Assembly: GCF_000006565.2 (NCBI RefSeq)
Contig: NC_031480.1
Span: 1,814,144-1,878,143, forward strand
DNA: 64,000 nucleotides
Reading direction: 5' to 3'
DNA from: Toxoplasma gondii ME49
Lineage: Eukaryota > Apicomplexa > Conoidasida > Eucoccidiorida > Sarcocystidae
Notes under the pieces: generated by a model
The model's input: only the letters and a program-made list of their open reading frames with translations
What the model was told of the DNA's origin: nothing
Databases searched by the model: none
Made by a program: the position numbers and the translations under genes
Shown: piece after piece, positions 23,619-37,400 of the stretch
Numbering within the stretch: the stretch's first letter is position 1
Layout: each line of letters opens with the position of its first letter

Positions 23619-26600
23619 CTACGATGTCTGCTGAGTTCCAAATGCCCCAGTTCCCGCGTCGCGCGGCCTCTTCTTGGCATTTGCATCTCCTTCGTTGTCA
23701 GCGCGGCTCGTCCAACCCGTTTCTGAACTGTGTCCGGTCGCCCCCGAGGGAGAAGGAATTCGCAGTCCAGGCCGTTGCTGAGTGAAGTTGCTGATAGTCA
23801 CGCCGCCAGGGCCATTCAGCTGTCCTCCCACGTGGTTTCGCGCCGCGGCGGCCGTTTGGGCTTCAAGAAGAGGCTTCTGGTGAGAGAAACCCGTCTGACT
23901 GCTCAGCAGTCGCTGCTGTAGCTGCTGCTGAAGCGATGACGCGACGGCACCTGCTTGAGCTGCGGCAGCCTTCAGAGCTGCAGTCACACGTTCACAAGAC
24001 CAGCACGTCGGCATTATCCACAACCAAAATGCCCGACAAGACGAACTAGCCACCGTTTCGTGTTGCAAAAAGACGATCAGCAAAGTGCCCCACCGAAAGA
24101 GCGACGCCTGTAACGGGTCGTTACAGTAAAGAGGTTCGCACACACGAGCTTCACAGGAGTACTGTAGATGCGTCTACGACCAAAAACGACCCGTTTCTTG
24201 GCTTAAAATTGTAGAAGCTCTGCACATGCATTCCGACCTGCCTGCTGGATGACAGCCGTAAGCTGTGCAGCAGCCGCCACCGCAGAGCTCGCAGCAGCAC
24301 TGGCCGATGCTGGGCCTGTCGGATCGCTGACAAGAGAAGCCGGCGGGCTGATTCGCTCCAGTCCAGACCGGTTGTGGTTCCGCCGCACACTCCCGTTCGT
24401 CGGGCCAAGGATAAATTCTGTTGGCACAGCAGAAAGAAACCACCGAAATCCTGCAGAACCAATTTTATGCAGCAGAGAACTCCGACGCCATGCCTCCCAT
24501 CATTTCTGTGAGGTCTGCTCAAATCGTAGGCTTAATTATGTCCATCTGTGCATTTAAGGAGATACGGGGTTCTCGCTGCGACTACCCGCCTCTCCAGAGA
24601 TCTACAACGATCGGTACTTGCAAGTGCATGGACCGAAAGAGGCTACTGGCTGCGGGCAGCAATCCAACGAGGACCGCAGCGTTAAGGATAATGCAGAAAA
24701 AAACCCAAAGCAAACGAAGGACAGGAAAGACCATCCCCACATTGAAAAGGCACGCTCAATGGTCGCGCGGCTACTCTGCAGCATGCGCGCCGGCTGGCTC
24801 AGCGCAAAACTATCATCTAGCATGAGAAAAATATACAAGTACATATATATATATATATATATATATTGGCATTGCTCGGCCTCGCTCCACGGCGAGTGCG
24901 CCCGAGAACCTCCCCATCGGAAGTGAAAGCCCATCGAGTAGCGCAAGGAAAATGCTGAGACTGCTCGCTGTTGCCATTACTCTTCCGAAAAGTGTCTTTG
25001 AAAATGCAGGTCTACCTCTTGGCAATAGATGTGTATGGACGCGTCGTGTCTCCGGGAGAACTCGTTGCGTATGGCATTTGCCAGCTGTCCACAGCCCATC
25101 ACACTTACCCGATGAGGACGAGGCAGACAAAGGTACCACGTTAGCACTCGTAGTAGAAGCGGAAGAGCCAACAGCCAATGGAGCTGTGGGGACACTGCCA
25201 GAGAGTGGCGGAGTTGCCCGATCTGTTTCCCTTCCCGTGAGTGAGTCCACCCGTCTCGTTTGTCGGCGACTCTCGAAACGCCGCACTGTAGGTAAAAAAA
25301 CCGCCAGGTTGAAGGTTTATGTGGCAGAAGCCATCTCTTTCTAAAATGGAAAGCGTACTCCAATGCCACCACAGCAGGCATCGAGGCAACGAACAGTGCG
25401 AATAAGTAAGGCATATCTGAAGCAACCACTCCAAAGAGGCGACCAGTCACTTCCAGGCGATTTGTCTGTTTACTTGACAGACTACTCAAAAACAACCAGC
25501 AAGCCACAGAAACGGTGCATGACATTTGGGCGGCTTTGACCTAAACTAACGAAAGGAAAGAAATGCCCTGCCGTCGCATCTTATAGGGAACGGCGTGTGG
25601 ACTCCGGGAGTTGAGTTTCCTAAAATGCGTTGCAATCGCCGTAGCAGTTCGCATCATTTCAAAACGCTGACAGTCCTCCTTTACCAACACTGCACATGTG
25701 CCCTAGAACTCTTCCCGTAGACGTTGTGTTCTAGACGTAAAAACGAACAAAAACTCACTCAGTTGAACTTCAAAGGAGCTGCCGCCCTCCGGCTTCCATG
25801 GAGTCACGCTTGCCGGGTCGAACACCGAAGGGGGGTAGTTCGAGCAGTACGGGTCGATGTCAAATACCTTCATAATTTTCTGTAAACCCAACAGACAACA
25901 CACACACCCAGACAGTCGGTTCATACGGACGTTGACTGATTTCCACTAACTGAAACGTCGTCTGGTGCCGGCAGGCCACAGGTTCCAGGTATATCACCAG
26001 AAACCGGGCCGTTCGCTTTGACAAGAGTTCAGACATACCATCGGAAGGAGAGCAAATGTTCAAGTCGAGGGAGTAGGACTCGAGAAAAACACTGAGAATG
26101 GCCATCTATCGAAGCGCACCCGAGTGCCTGTACTTTGCATTCACACCTAGGTTTGGCTGATGCATCCTAGAATAAACTCCACGGGTGCAGTGTGCCAGAA
26201 AATATGGCGCTAGGACTTGCCACAGCACGTTCACGGGAATCCATTCAGAAGATCACTCTCAAAAACTGCTTCCCGTGACGAAGCAATTTTCATCGAGAAA
26301 CACAGGCGCACGACAGAAGTCAGTTGCACGATGAAGTACTTCCCGCTACACAGGTACGGGGATCGGAGGAAACTCAACAGGTCACTCAAGAGAAACTGTT
26401 GACACACGATTACATCGTTCTTCCATACCTCTAACAGGTAAGGATTTTTGAAGTCTAGGGAAGCTGCAATGTTCCCATTAACCGTGATGCCTCGCTTCTT
26501 CAACTGCTGAAGACGCTCCACTGTTCGCTGAGGGAGAAAAGACAACCACATTCACGCCAAAATGTGCGAGTGTCTGCTTCCTACCCGTTTTCTCGAAGAA

Positions 26601-27958
26601 ATTTGATATATCACAGTTATTTGCCGAGATATTAACTTGATAAGAAACGACAATTTCAGTTTCATATGAGCCCGAGAGTCGGCTCTGAGGGTTCACGGGA
26701 AAAGAACGCTGCGAGCGTTACAACAGAGGGAACACAGAACTCACCAAAAGCTCCTGTGGGACATCGCCTGCTGGCACTTGAGGCATCAAGCTGACATGCT
26801 GCGGACACAAGGAAAACGACGCACAAAAAAGACAGAGCAAGGATCTCGCGTTGTCGTTTTCTCGAGGAAATGCGTGCAGACACGTTCCGGTGCCCGGGTA
26901 AATCACGAATCAGAGTCGTTTTTCGATTCCTAACACACTTTTGTTGAGACAGGTTCTCCAGGTGGTATACATGATGCGATACATACATAATGTGACGCAT
27001 ATGAATGTATATACATACAAGGTTCCACACCCCTTGAAAGCGACTCCTCGTCACTCAGTCTTTTCGTGGAACATCCCCACCTGCGACACAAGAAACGTTT
27101 CACCCACACGACAACTGGCACTGCTCTGACAGGGAATCCCATCGCCACACAACGTCACTGAATTTCGCACCAGATGCGGCACACAAGCGCACAGCACCGA
27201 GTCTCTTCCGGCCACTTGCACGGTTTGAGAACTCTCCCAACAATTGAATTCAGGATTCAGGATTGAACATCTGTTTGCCAGATCCAAGTTCCATTGTGAG
27301 TTAGCATAATTTCGAGAACAGTCAGTACAGGAAAGAGCTAGTCCAGGCACTTCAGTCTCTCGAAAACGACAGAGACGCGCACCCCCCCATCACCACCAGT
27401 CACGGCGTACTACATACACAGAACAGTCGAGTTGTCAACGTAGCTTTCTGTGTTCACGCTTCTTACGCCTGCAGTGGGAGGCAATCCGCTGGACATTTGT
27501 CTGCCGTGTGCTCGGCTCACTCCCGACGAAGTCTGTTGCGTTGCCTCGTCATTGCTCAAAACCGCTAGACTCCCGTCCACAGGACTGCTGTCTGTGAGGT
27601 CTCCAGAAGCGCTTAACGCCGTGCGAGCGCGCAAATCGAGTCTGTCCGCCTTTGGCAGCACACCTGAGTCGGAGTCATCTGCGGGGTCAGAAGCCTTCTC
27701 GATAGAGGGTCCATCTTCCATGTCATCGTAGTCGATCCGGGGCGCTGAGTTTTCGAGTAACCCCCTTGCAGAGAGAAGCGACGAGACGCTTCGTCGGGAT
27801 GCTGCAGCCGGGGGTGGGGTCAAACCGACGTCACCGCCTACAATTTCAGAAGACTCTCCTGCCTCCTTCGCCGCCTCAGACCTCTTTTGACCGTCCCCTG
27901 CCTCGAACGGTTCATCCTCCTCCTCATCTGAATAGAAGCCATAGTCAACTAAACTCAT
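23619..27958 (-). CDS. HCNGP/SAP30BP-family nuclear protein
   Basis: The family (HCNGP domain; SAP30-binding protein in animals) acts in the nucleus in transcriptional control and splicing. Seven phase-consistent exons give 472 residues: 27958-27467, 26798-26745, 26527-26429, 25879-25759, 25222-25109, 24417-24238 and 23977-23619. The N-terminus (MSLVDYGFYSDEEEDE) is the acidic start common in this family, followed by disordered Ser/Asp-rich sequence. The domain, about residues 165-256, spans exons 2-4: PAGDVPQELL, the helix VERLQQLKKRGITVN, the core DFKNPYLLEKIMKVFDID, then CSNYPPSVFDP. After it come about 215 Ala/Gln/Ser-rich residues forming likely coiled coil (QQQLQQRLL) and a basic end with KKRPRD, a possible nuclear signal. 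That tail is longer than in animal homologues. The donor at 24238 (GGCAG/gtcgga) is weak, so the tail is less certain than the domain. Confidence 0.87.
24841..24867. repeat. (TA)n microsatellite in an intron
   Basis: An uninterrupted run of alternating A and T of about 25 bases lies in the intron between exons 5 and 6 of the HCNGP-type gene. Confidence 0.95.
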
Positions 27959-30896
27959 AGTGGACGCTTGTAGAGGCGGCCTATAAAGGGAGGCAGCGAC
28001 GGCCGCAAGGCATCCTGCACCAGGCAGCGACTTCCGCCCCTTAGCGTGCCTTTCCTGGGCCTCTTGCTTGAGAACGGAACTCGGGAAGCGACGGTGTAGC
28101 AAGGGGTCAGCGTTGGGGTCCTGAGAAACTTTCCAGTTGTCCTGTACAGCAAGGATAGAATTTTGTTATCCCGAAAACAGAAGAAACGCATGCCGAAGTG
28201 GCAACCAGCGTACCGCCGGCTGAGACGCCGCGTAAGAGCCAGAGAAGGGGAAGCCAGTTACTAAACGAATTTCACTGACAGCATGCGCAGCTGGGCTTGT
28301 CGGCCTAGATATCCTGAAATTCTAACGTAGAAGACCAGAGGACACTCTTGCGTGCAAAACCGCCTTCGTGATTACGAGAAATACCCGCTTCGAATCCTTC
28401 AAACCACTCTTCCTTGAGGATTCTATGTACCCTGAAGCTGGACGATAACGGGAGCGGGCGGCGCTCCACCTGACGCCGCCGGTTTCAGTCAGAACAGAAA
28501 CTACTTGAATCCGGAATACCAGATGATGCAGGCAAAACATATCAAATCAACAATGAAGAAAACACCGTAAACGGACGTCCCAAAAGTTGTGGACGGTCGA
28601 AGAGATTTCTCGGAGGCCAAAAAGCGACGTCGGCTTGATGCTAGCCGGCTCGTTACACAACGCTTGCCCTACGCAGTCCCCGCAACTAGTTCCTTATACC
28701 ACAAACTTCATAGTTACAAACTACACGGAAATCGACACAGAAACAGAACACGGCAACGGCTTTCCTTTACATCGATACAGAGGAAATCTGGCCGTTTTAC
28801 TCTCACCGTCCTACGCATGCAGCAGTCCGACGGGGCATACACCAGTCCGGTAACAACGGAATTACGGTCGTTAAAAAAGCGGAAAAGGGATCCTGAAATA
28901 TTGGAAACGCCTCAGATGCAGTCAGAAGGCATGAATTCGAATGGATGGCAGAAAAAAAACGCAGTCACGCACTCCGGGGGCCAGCTTCAGAAGGTGCGGG
29001 GAAGGACGAACCGTCCGGAAAATCCGCCGCCAGAACGAAGCCACAAAGTCACACAGCGCTGTTACCAGTGCATGACCGCGATAGGGCGCAGGCGTTGGTA
29101 GGATTCGCCTGATATTGGCAAACTCAAACAGAGAGTACATTACATCAGAACCCTTCATAGTGTCAAAGCACGATCACCTCGCTTGCATGCGGTGTGGTAC
29201 CACCATACCGTCCAGTGTGTCACTGCCGTGTTGTCCTGCAAAGTGTTTTACATCTGAAAAATCATAATCTGCTACGGTTGACATTGCATGTTTGAATTCT
29301 GCTGTTCGTAGTCACACATATTTTGGGGCTGTTGCCGTTCTCAGATATGTCTGACAGTCTCTCTAGGGAAGAGCCGTGTTTAGCCTGCGTACAATCTTCG
29401 TCGCGGACGGGGACATCTAGAGTTTCTGTGTTGTTGAGTTGCGCACGTTAGGCAGCTCCTGGCGGAGGAAGTAAAAGCGTAATAAAGCTGAGATAAAAGG
29501 GTTCAAAGATTGGGCTGCCAAAGACTCGTGTTGTATTCTTTGATCCGTAGGTGGTTCTGATAGATGCAGCTGCCCGCTACACCCGCACTCACTTCCGTTA
29601 CCAGAGTAAAAGGCATTCATAGTGGCTCAGCCGATGCCTCCTTTGTTCGGATCTGGATGCATCGTCACCAGCAGTCATAATGCACCGAAAAGCGTGACGG
29701 GCAGGTCGCGGCGCGCTACAGGGTTTGCAGCTAATTGGTAAAAGTACCGGAATGCCGGAAATGGGAGAAAGGCGCAGCAGTGTTACACTAAATACCCCCG
29801 CGTCCGGAGGTCAGAGGTGGAAACTCATGGAGAGGTCGGAAATGTGGATTTTGGAGAGGAAGGAAACAATATCATTATCAATGACCACGTTCTAGAAACA
29901 GATGTCAGAAGTCGCGCACAAATGTCCACAATAGCCTTTTTTTTCAGAGGATCGTCAAAAACCGAAGTCAACTGATGCCTGCCGTTGCATCAGTGTGCCT
30001 GTAAAAGCAGGACAATGGGGGTTTCATCAGTAGCCGTACAGCTGAGAAGCAGCACGACAGATTTGCTTCTGCAACAGAACAGTATATAGGTGCGGGCAAT
30101 GTCTAGTCGAACAACGATGCTAGGGGAACGTGGTTAAGAGGCGAACGCTTTGGCAACTCGGAGGGGTGAAACACAACCGCATTTGATGGTAAGAAGAAAG
30201 CCTATGGACAGTGAAACACACTGGTAAGCTTCCTGAGTGTCTCAACAGCGGGAGAAAACGTTGCGTCTTTGTGTGAGAGATATGTGGCTGATGAACGGGG
30301 ACGAAAGGTTGCCGTGTACAAGAGAAAATTAATTTACAGACCTCTGCTCAGCAGTGGAGCAGATTATTCCAAGAGTTGCAGGTCGCCATTTCAAATGGAA
30401 CACGCATAAATTCAACATTCTAAGAGCTTGTGTGCCTTGATAAACCCTTACTGTCCCCTTTCACGTCCAGTTACAAAAATTGTAGAACCGCATCAGTCAC
30501 AAATTATCGACTTCGGCCGTGAAATATGCCAGCCCGCTGTTTCCATTTCGAAAGGCACTCACCATTGTGGCTTCTACTCCGCATGCATGCAAGCCCTCTT
30601 CGTTCGAAAGATGAACCGGAGGAGAATCTCCGTGCTATAGAATGTTTAGAAACGTAACATCATCAAATGGGGACCCGATTTTCCAGCTACTTTTGCCAGT
30701 AGCAGACAAGGGAATCATCAGCAGCAGATTTGAGCTGCCCTACAGCGGCCACGAGAGAAATTCACTCTTTTCAAGAACAGTTTCACTCGAAAAGGGTGGA
30801 CCTCTCGAGGTGACTGAAGAATGCTATCTAAGACCCAGCCACCGTTCCGCAACTACCACGGAAGACGTTAACTCGTGGACACACAGAAGCAAAAAG
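27959..30896. other. Intergenic, 5' of the HCNGP-type gene
   Basis: 2.9 kb between two minus-strand genes. A plus-strand open frame at 28589-29101 is rich in Arg and Lys but lacks a good start and recognisable motifs. A GCATGCATGC palindromic run occurs at about 30583-30593. Nothing else is supported. Confidence 0.5.
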
Positions 30897-33490
30897 TCAT
30901 TCCTCTTGATCGTGCTGCTGCCGTGACTGTTGTCTGGTTTGTCGAATCTCACGCTGCTGCTCCGCTGTTTGCCGCTCTGCTAGTTCGAGGCGTTTCGTCA
31001 CTTCTTCCTGTTGGTGAAATCCACACAAGTTTTCAGTCATCATCAGCGCTGTACCTCCTTGCTTTCTCGGAGCAACTTCCTCATTTTTCGAAGAAATGAG
31101 AGCCTTCTACTGACTTGTAGATCTCAGGCTAACAACAGCGGAGAAGAACCAGCCGGTCAAGGGTGCGGGGACAGCGTTAACAGTCTACAACAGCGGGCTA
31201 AGATCTCGCGAGCGCAACACACGGCGGCTGCCTCGCCTACCTCGAGAAAATCGAAGACGCATTCCCTGCACAGCACATATTCCTCGTTGAGTTGCTCAAT
31301 GATGAAGTCCCGTGTCTCATTGAGCAGCCGAATAACTTCCATCGTTGGCGGGTCGCTGCAGAAGAACACATGGGAAGCCGCAATGGAAACCGACTAACCC
31401 GGGGAACCGTCTTTGCATTTTACTCACAGTGATACCGTTTACTGACAAATATGTCGCTAGAGAGCCGTCCATAACCTCAGTGAAGAATTCCAAGATTGTG
31501 CCGACACAAACAAGACTGGCACGCCCACAATAAGGATAAATATGCCATTACCACCTCCATTATCGTTGATATAAATAGGTGGACCTAAGTACTTCGTTAC
31601 ACAACTCACTATGCTGCGGACGCGAGATCGTTGGTCACTGTAGTTCAGCCCCGAGGATAACAGCACACGACTCACTTAAAGGAGCTCCCCGCTTTGTTTC
31701 ACAATGTAGTTTTGAAAAGTTGATGAGAACCGGAATTTGTGGTCGGGAAGAGTGTTCTTACCACTTCACAAGCACACCCTTCAACGCCGCGACCATGTTG
31801 ACGGGATCCGCAGGTGTGAAGAGAGCTTTTTCCCCGGACACCAGGGGAGAACAGAAGTAATCAGTGAAACTGGCATCAATAAAGACAGCAACAGACGCAC
31901 AGGTTTCCGCTCTTGTTCGTTCGACCGTGATTGCCGGTAGTTCGTGCGCAGTTGCCTCCCTGAGGTCCCTAGACCCCTAAAAACAGCAAAGTACCTCGGT
32001 TTGAGACAAGCTGGTATGGAGAGTGAAAACAACGACTGCATAAGGAGGGTCTAAGCACTCGAGAAGAGCCGGCACAACCTAGACTATTTATAATGGTACG
32101 GCGTTTAACAGCTTCTTCCGACTGTGAAAGATTCACTCCTCCAGAAAGCCCCAGAACATCGTCTGGCACAGATGATATTTCTGAAGACGATATGAAAAAA
32201 CGCATTTCTCTCGTGTGTCGCTATGCATTCTCGAGTAGAACCAAGCAGTGTCGTGAAGAGTCTGAGATGCGGACCTAGCAGTTTCGAACCATCGAACACA
32301 TACCAGAAGCCTCAACGAAATGTGGGTCCCCTCTCAGAGAAATAATAATCAAAACAACAGAAAAGAGTGTTCCGCAAAGGGTCGCCGAGCTAAAAAGGTT
32401 CCTAGCAATGGTACCGCGCCGCCGGGGCAACCTACCAGTTGGTTATCAACGGGAGGACGGACTGAGACAACGAACGTGAAAGAATGGGTCCTCGTACAAA
32501 GGAAGATGGGGCTCTAGCGCGGGATAGAAGTAACAGTAGACGAAAACTGCTCGACACAAAACGGACTGTAGGCGAAAGGAAGAAGGCATTGTGCGAACGC
32601 TTCCGAGGCGCGCATGCATTCCGCAAATGTTTGCAGCATGCAACGAAGAAAAAAAATGGCACCTGGTAAACCTGTTCTTTGGGCACCAGCAACATCATAT
32701 ACTGCAGATGATCTGAGATCACGAAGACACTTGTGATAATCAGGTTCCCGCCTGTAGCCGATGCGCTGGAATCTTTCTTTTCCGGAACTCAAAAAACGTG
32801 GCCAAAGGCTACTACGATCTCACAGCAATGCGTCCGCATCGATTGTCCGCCGCAGCTTGTGGACTGCTGGACAACCTAGTTCTTTTATGATTGAATGGGA
32901 AAAGCTTCACCGTAGTGCGGGAGCTTTACGGATCCGAACACGCTTTCCAGGGTCCGGCTGGCGTCAAAACCTCCGCTGCAAGGCGACCCGGCGGCGGCAA
33001 CTCTTTTTGTCCTCCTCTTCCTGTTCCCGTTTGTCGTGATCCCACCTAAAGGCGCTCTACTTTCTGCAAGCACCTGATGTCCTATGGAAGGATAGTCACT
33101 ACGCAGCTCGTTGTGTAGCCTACGACGAAAGGCGTAAATTTGCACAGATGCGTACACAGTGGTCGTATCAGCCCTTGTTGCTACAGCGTAGTAATGCTCC
33201 AGCTTCCAGAATCCCAGTAATCCTCTCACCGAATGTTACGAGATGCATTCGTCCTTAACGCGTGTGCTCAGCCTCCCCAGTTGATGCTGGCCTTGTGCCA
33301 GACGCTCGACCGTGTTGCTTGTTTCGAGAAATGATGCTGGCAACTGTTCGTGACACGCCCTCTCAGCCTCCACTTCCGCCTCATAGATGCCATTCGGCCA
33401 CCTACGTTCTTTCTCAACAGACGGAACGGGATTACCAGCCGCTTTTTGACCGTCGAAAGTAATGGGGTCTCTAAAAATCACCGTCTGCAC
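30897..33490 (-). CDS. Coiled-coil protein of unknown function (5' exons unresolved)
   Basis: Not recognised. Two 3' exons are well supported: 31355-31241, starting in phase 2 and ending in phase 0, and 31106-30897, starting in phase 0 and ending in a stop. Together they encode an amphipathic stretch (MEVIRLLNETRDFIIEQLNE), a CxxC pair within LCRECVFDFLE, then a long Glu/Gln/Arg coiled coil (EEVTKRLELAERQTAEQQRE) with a Gln/Asp/Glu end. Upstream candidates are a piece around 32745-32665 (contains VFVISDHLQYMMLLVPKEQ) and pieces at about 33050-32945 and 33490-33250, the last with HEQLPASFLETSNTVERLAQ. I could not join these in phase, so the start coordinate is approximate. No membrane segment was seen. 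A structural or adaptor role would be typical for such composition but is not shown. Confidence 0.5.
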
Positions 33491-34450
33491 ACATGTATGA
33501 ATATTGCTGCATGAGAACTACAGGGTACTGTTTCAAGGGAAATGCTTTTGAAGCAACGCATGTAAACAGAAACTTCGGGTTCCTTGATTCATGCCGGTGT
33601 ATCTCGGGCAGACAAAATTTCAGTGCCTCGTCCACAGCTGTCACAGAAGTGTCGTCAGCCCTGAACTAAATGACAGAAGCTGCAACGGTGGTAGTCTCGA
33701 CTCATTTTCTCGACTCATTTTTCATGTCCTGCCACTGTTCTATTCAATCGACTCAGCTCGTGTACTTCGGTTTGTGGGCCGATCTGTGGCGGCTTCTCCC
33801 ACCCTTTCTACCACCGGAACAACCGCCACACAACTTTGCTGTGTCTCCGAGATCGGAGGCAATCGGCGTTTCCTCACTGAACACCAATTCTCTACGCTAC
33901 GACCGAAACGTCGTTACGATGGGGGACTCCATACTAAATTTAGGAGCGCGTATCTACACGGTTAACTCGGTAGAATGAGTGTCATGTAGGCATACGAGAA
34001 CCGTCCTTCGACTGCACTGTTCGAGAATTCACAGATGGACCTCCCAATATTCCTGACCTCTTATCGGTCACAGAAAGCCGTTCCTGCAACTCGGGAAAAA
34101 GCAAAGCGCCTTCTTTAATGCTATCCAAACTCGTTCGACAACGATGCAATGACAATCGATGCATTTACGCTGTCTACGGCGTGTTTACTCAACAGAAGTA
34201 CCAGTTGCTAGTGTCAACACCGAGACACCCCTATTTGGTGGATGCCATTTTGAAATACGGCTATCTCCAAACAAACGTAAGCTAGGGGCAACAACTCATG
34301 ACGACATTCTGGTGAAGGTAAGAAGTTCACTACAACATCCCGTGGCCGCTGTCAACTTCTCTATAGCCCTGAGTGTGACCTCTAATCTGCGGCAAGGTCA
34401 CATTTGAACACGGTGTATCAAGAGAAAAAGTTTCCCACAGCAGTCCGAAG
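33491..34450. other. Intergenic between the coiled-coil gene and glutaminyl-tRNA synthetase
   Basis: About 1 kb containing the 3' flank of the synthetase gene and the presumed 5' flank of the coiled-coil gene. Overlapping short plus-strand frames at 33591-33978 have no recognisable content. Confidence 0.45.
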
Positions 34451-37400
34451 TCACGCCTGAACGGTTTGCTGCTGCTCCTTCATCTTCTTGCGTGCCTCCT
34501 TTTCTTCCTTCTTCTTCTGTCGCTCAAGAGCAGCTTTCTCTCTTGCCAGTCGCTCCTGCTGCTTCGTTTTATCCTTTTCCGCGTCGTCTGCTGCGGTGAA
34601 CCCTTCCTGGAGAGCAACGGTCAAATTAAAGACGGGCAGAGTTCTCGTTTTGGTGTTGTCTGCCTCCTCCGGCAAAGTCGAACCGTCAGGCGTAAAGAAG
34701 CCAAGGCGCTCGAACTGGAGTGAAGACTGTGGCGGGAACGCGGCGGAGTCGGCTGCCGATCGCTCGACGAAGCCCTTGTACACCTGATCGAAGAAGCCAG
34801 AAACCCCGGTGGAGACACATGTTCAGATGGTCCGTACCTCACAAACTAACAATTCTCTGTTATTTCGCGGCGAGCTGAAATCAGTGTTCTCTCTGATCAT
34901 TGCTTACTGCGAAAATTTGAGATCAAGCGGCCGAGACGTACCTTCAGCGACTCTTTGTTGATGTTTTCCCGCCAACTTGCGTTAGGGTTGCTCTCGTCTT
35001 CCTCCTCGGGGTTCGGCTTGGTGAACAGGCGACCGAAGATCCTAATCTCCGCGCTGAAAAAAGTACACAGTTTTAGGTTCTGTTGTGAGTGAAAAACGCG
35101 TAGCCACCTTCCGGCTGCAGTGACTTACCAGGGCAACAGGAGAATCACGCGTGCCGAAGGCACACTACAGGAAATAAAGGCAAAAGCTGTACAGTGGGTG
35201 AGAAGAAGATGGCTGTTTTCTGTCCAGCGGAGGCAGTGCGAATGCCAAGTTCCTGCCTCAACGATTCACTTACGGCACGGCGTCTTTCTCAGAAAGCCAG
35301 TGGATTGCGCCCTTGACTTTGCGACCGTCAGGGGCCACAGAGCAGTTCTTTGTTTGCGGGTCATAGGTACACAGGAGCTCCGTCACGAGACCGCTTGCAT
35401 CCTTGACGACCTGGGAAACCGCAGAGAAACATCTGCTGAAGTGAAAACTCACCGACTGCGGCCTCAGTACAAGAGAATCGAGAGTCACGTCCACAGCACA
35501 CCCAGTCCGGGAAATTTTTTGTTCAAAAATGTGCCACATCAACTACCACTAAGCTCCGGACATCTAGCATACCCTTGACAAAAAGGATCCGAACTTACGT
35601 CCACACATTTAATCCAGTACGCATGCTTGAGGCGAACTTCGGCACCTGGTGCCAAACGACGATACCCTGCCGGCGGGTTCTCCATGAAGTCATCGCGGTC
35701 AATGTACAGCTTCTTGCTGAAGTGGAGCTGAAGATGACGTGAAGAAAACAACGCAGCATGTGACATTTAGGGACCAGGGAGACCACTGCTTCGATTATTT
35801 CGTAGGGATTGCCCTGCAGCTTGTGTTGTTCCATATCTCTTTCAGCCGTCTCACTTCGCTCAGTCTCTCGGGCTCTGCCATGTCTCCGGTGAAACAAAGG
35901 CCTCCCGGAAGTGTCTTCTCCGCTGACTTTGATCACGAATGTCTTCTGAGCCCTCCATCAAATGAAGCCCCTTCCGATTTGCTAAACATTTGAATCAACG
36001 CGTTGACACCAGCCGCGTTCGAGGCATTCCACATGCCTACGATTCACTGTACGTGCACCACACCGAAGCTTCTTCAAGCCCAGAATTACTCACTTCTCTC
36101 GTCCCAAAGGACTCATCTTCCGGGTGATTGGCCGCTGTTATCGTCTCGACCTTATCGCCGTAGTTGGTGATTGTGACGGCGATTGGGTCCTGGATAGCGA
36201 AGCGACGATGAGCGACCACGTGCAGCGCGTCCCTGTCCAGACACAAGAGAACTTCGAGAGCGGTGAAGCGCGGGTTGTTAAATAACCTTTTCTTACATCG
36301 CCTACGTAGTAGCTTGCGGGCTCGCTGAAGCTGACCTTGTTCTTTACTGGAAGCCGTCAGCTGTCAGAGGCCATAGCGCTGTCTAGACTGACTGCATGCA
36401 TCCGCACATATTTGAGTGCACTGTATGCGGCGACAACTCAGCATGCTCGAAGCCTACTCAACAGCTCAAAGCGCACCTGATGCACTTTTCCAGAACCTCG
36501 ACCTTAATGGTGCTCTCACGTCTGGCAACTCCGACCTTGTCGCAGAAATCTCGCAACGCACTGGGAGGGACCCCTCGACGTCTCAGACCGGACAGCGTCG
36601 GGAGGCGGGGATCATCCCATCCGTCAACCCACTTCTCGGTAACTAAGGCCAGAAGCTTGCTGAAGCCAAAAACACGGAAAGACAGCAACGCGGAACACCC
36701 ATGCTGGGGTGACGGTAAGACGGCCACGGTGTGTGCGATTTGAAGCAACAGAGACACCATTTTGGAATCGCCCTTGTTTATCACAACCAAGAAACAGGAA
36801 ACGACCTCGTAAAAGAGGTTTCTTTGCCACTCCACGGGCACGAACTGACAATTTGGTGCACAGCATTTTCGAAAGAAAGCTCCATTGTCAAGAAACGTCC
36901 CCTGAAGTCGAAAAACAGGAACATTAGCAGATTTTACCAATCCCGGTGTCCGTCTAAGTCTGCATGTGAGGACTGTTGACGGATTCCTCCCGAGATAATC
37001 CATTTAGTGGCTGGCGTCTACCAGAGCACTGGACAAACGGCAACTCGCCTGGCTGAGACATGCAGTGGTCCATTAAAAAACGTGTCACTGACATCGAGTC
37101 CCCGATACACACTGCTTGAGCCACGACTAGTAAGTTTCCGCTCCTCTAGGGGTTCACACACCGAGCTTGCTACGCAGTCGATCAAACACTCAAGAAGGAA
37201 TAACAGGGCTGCTGCCTAAATTACTCACTTAGAGACTACTCACCGCTTGCTCATCACAGTGTACGTGACATTGAGGCGAGCAAACTCGATTTGCCTGGTC
37301 CGCGTGATTTCCAGTTTTTCCTGGAACCAGTCGTATAGGATGCGGTGCAGATCGAACTCCAAAGTGCAGATGGAGTGAGTGATATTCTCGATGGAGTCAC

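Noticed and set aside
28589..29101. Plus-strand basic frame of 170 codons
   Set aside because: No ATG at its start, no motif, no splice context; probably chance.
34466..34787. Two long plus-strand frames opposite the end of glutaminyl-tRNA synthetase
   Set aside because: They are antisense reflections of the Lys/Glu-rich synthetase tail.
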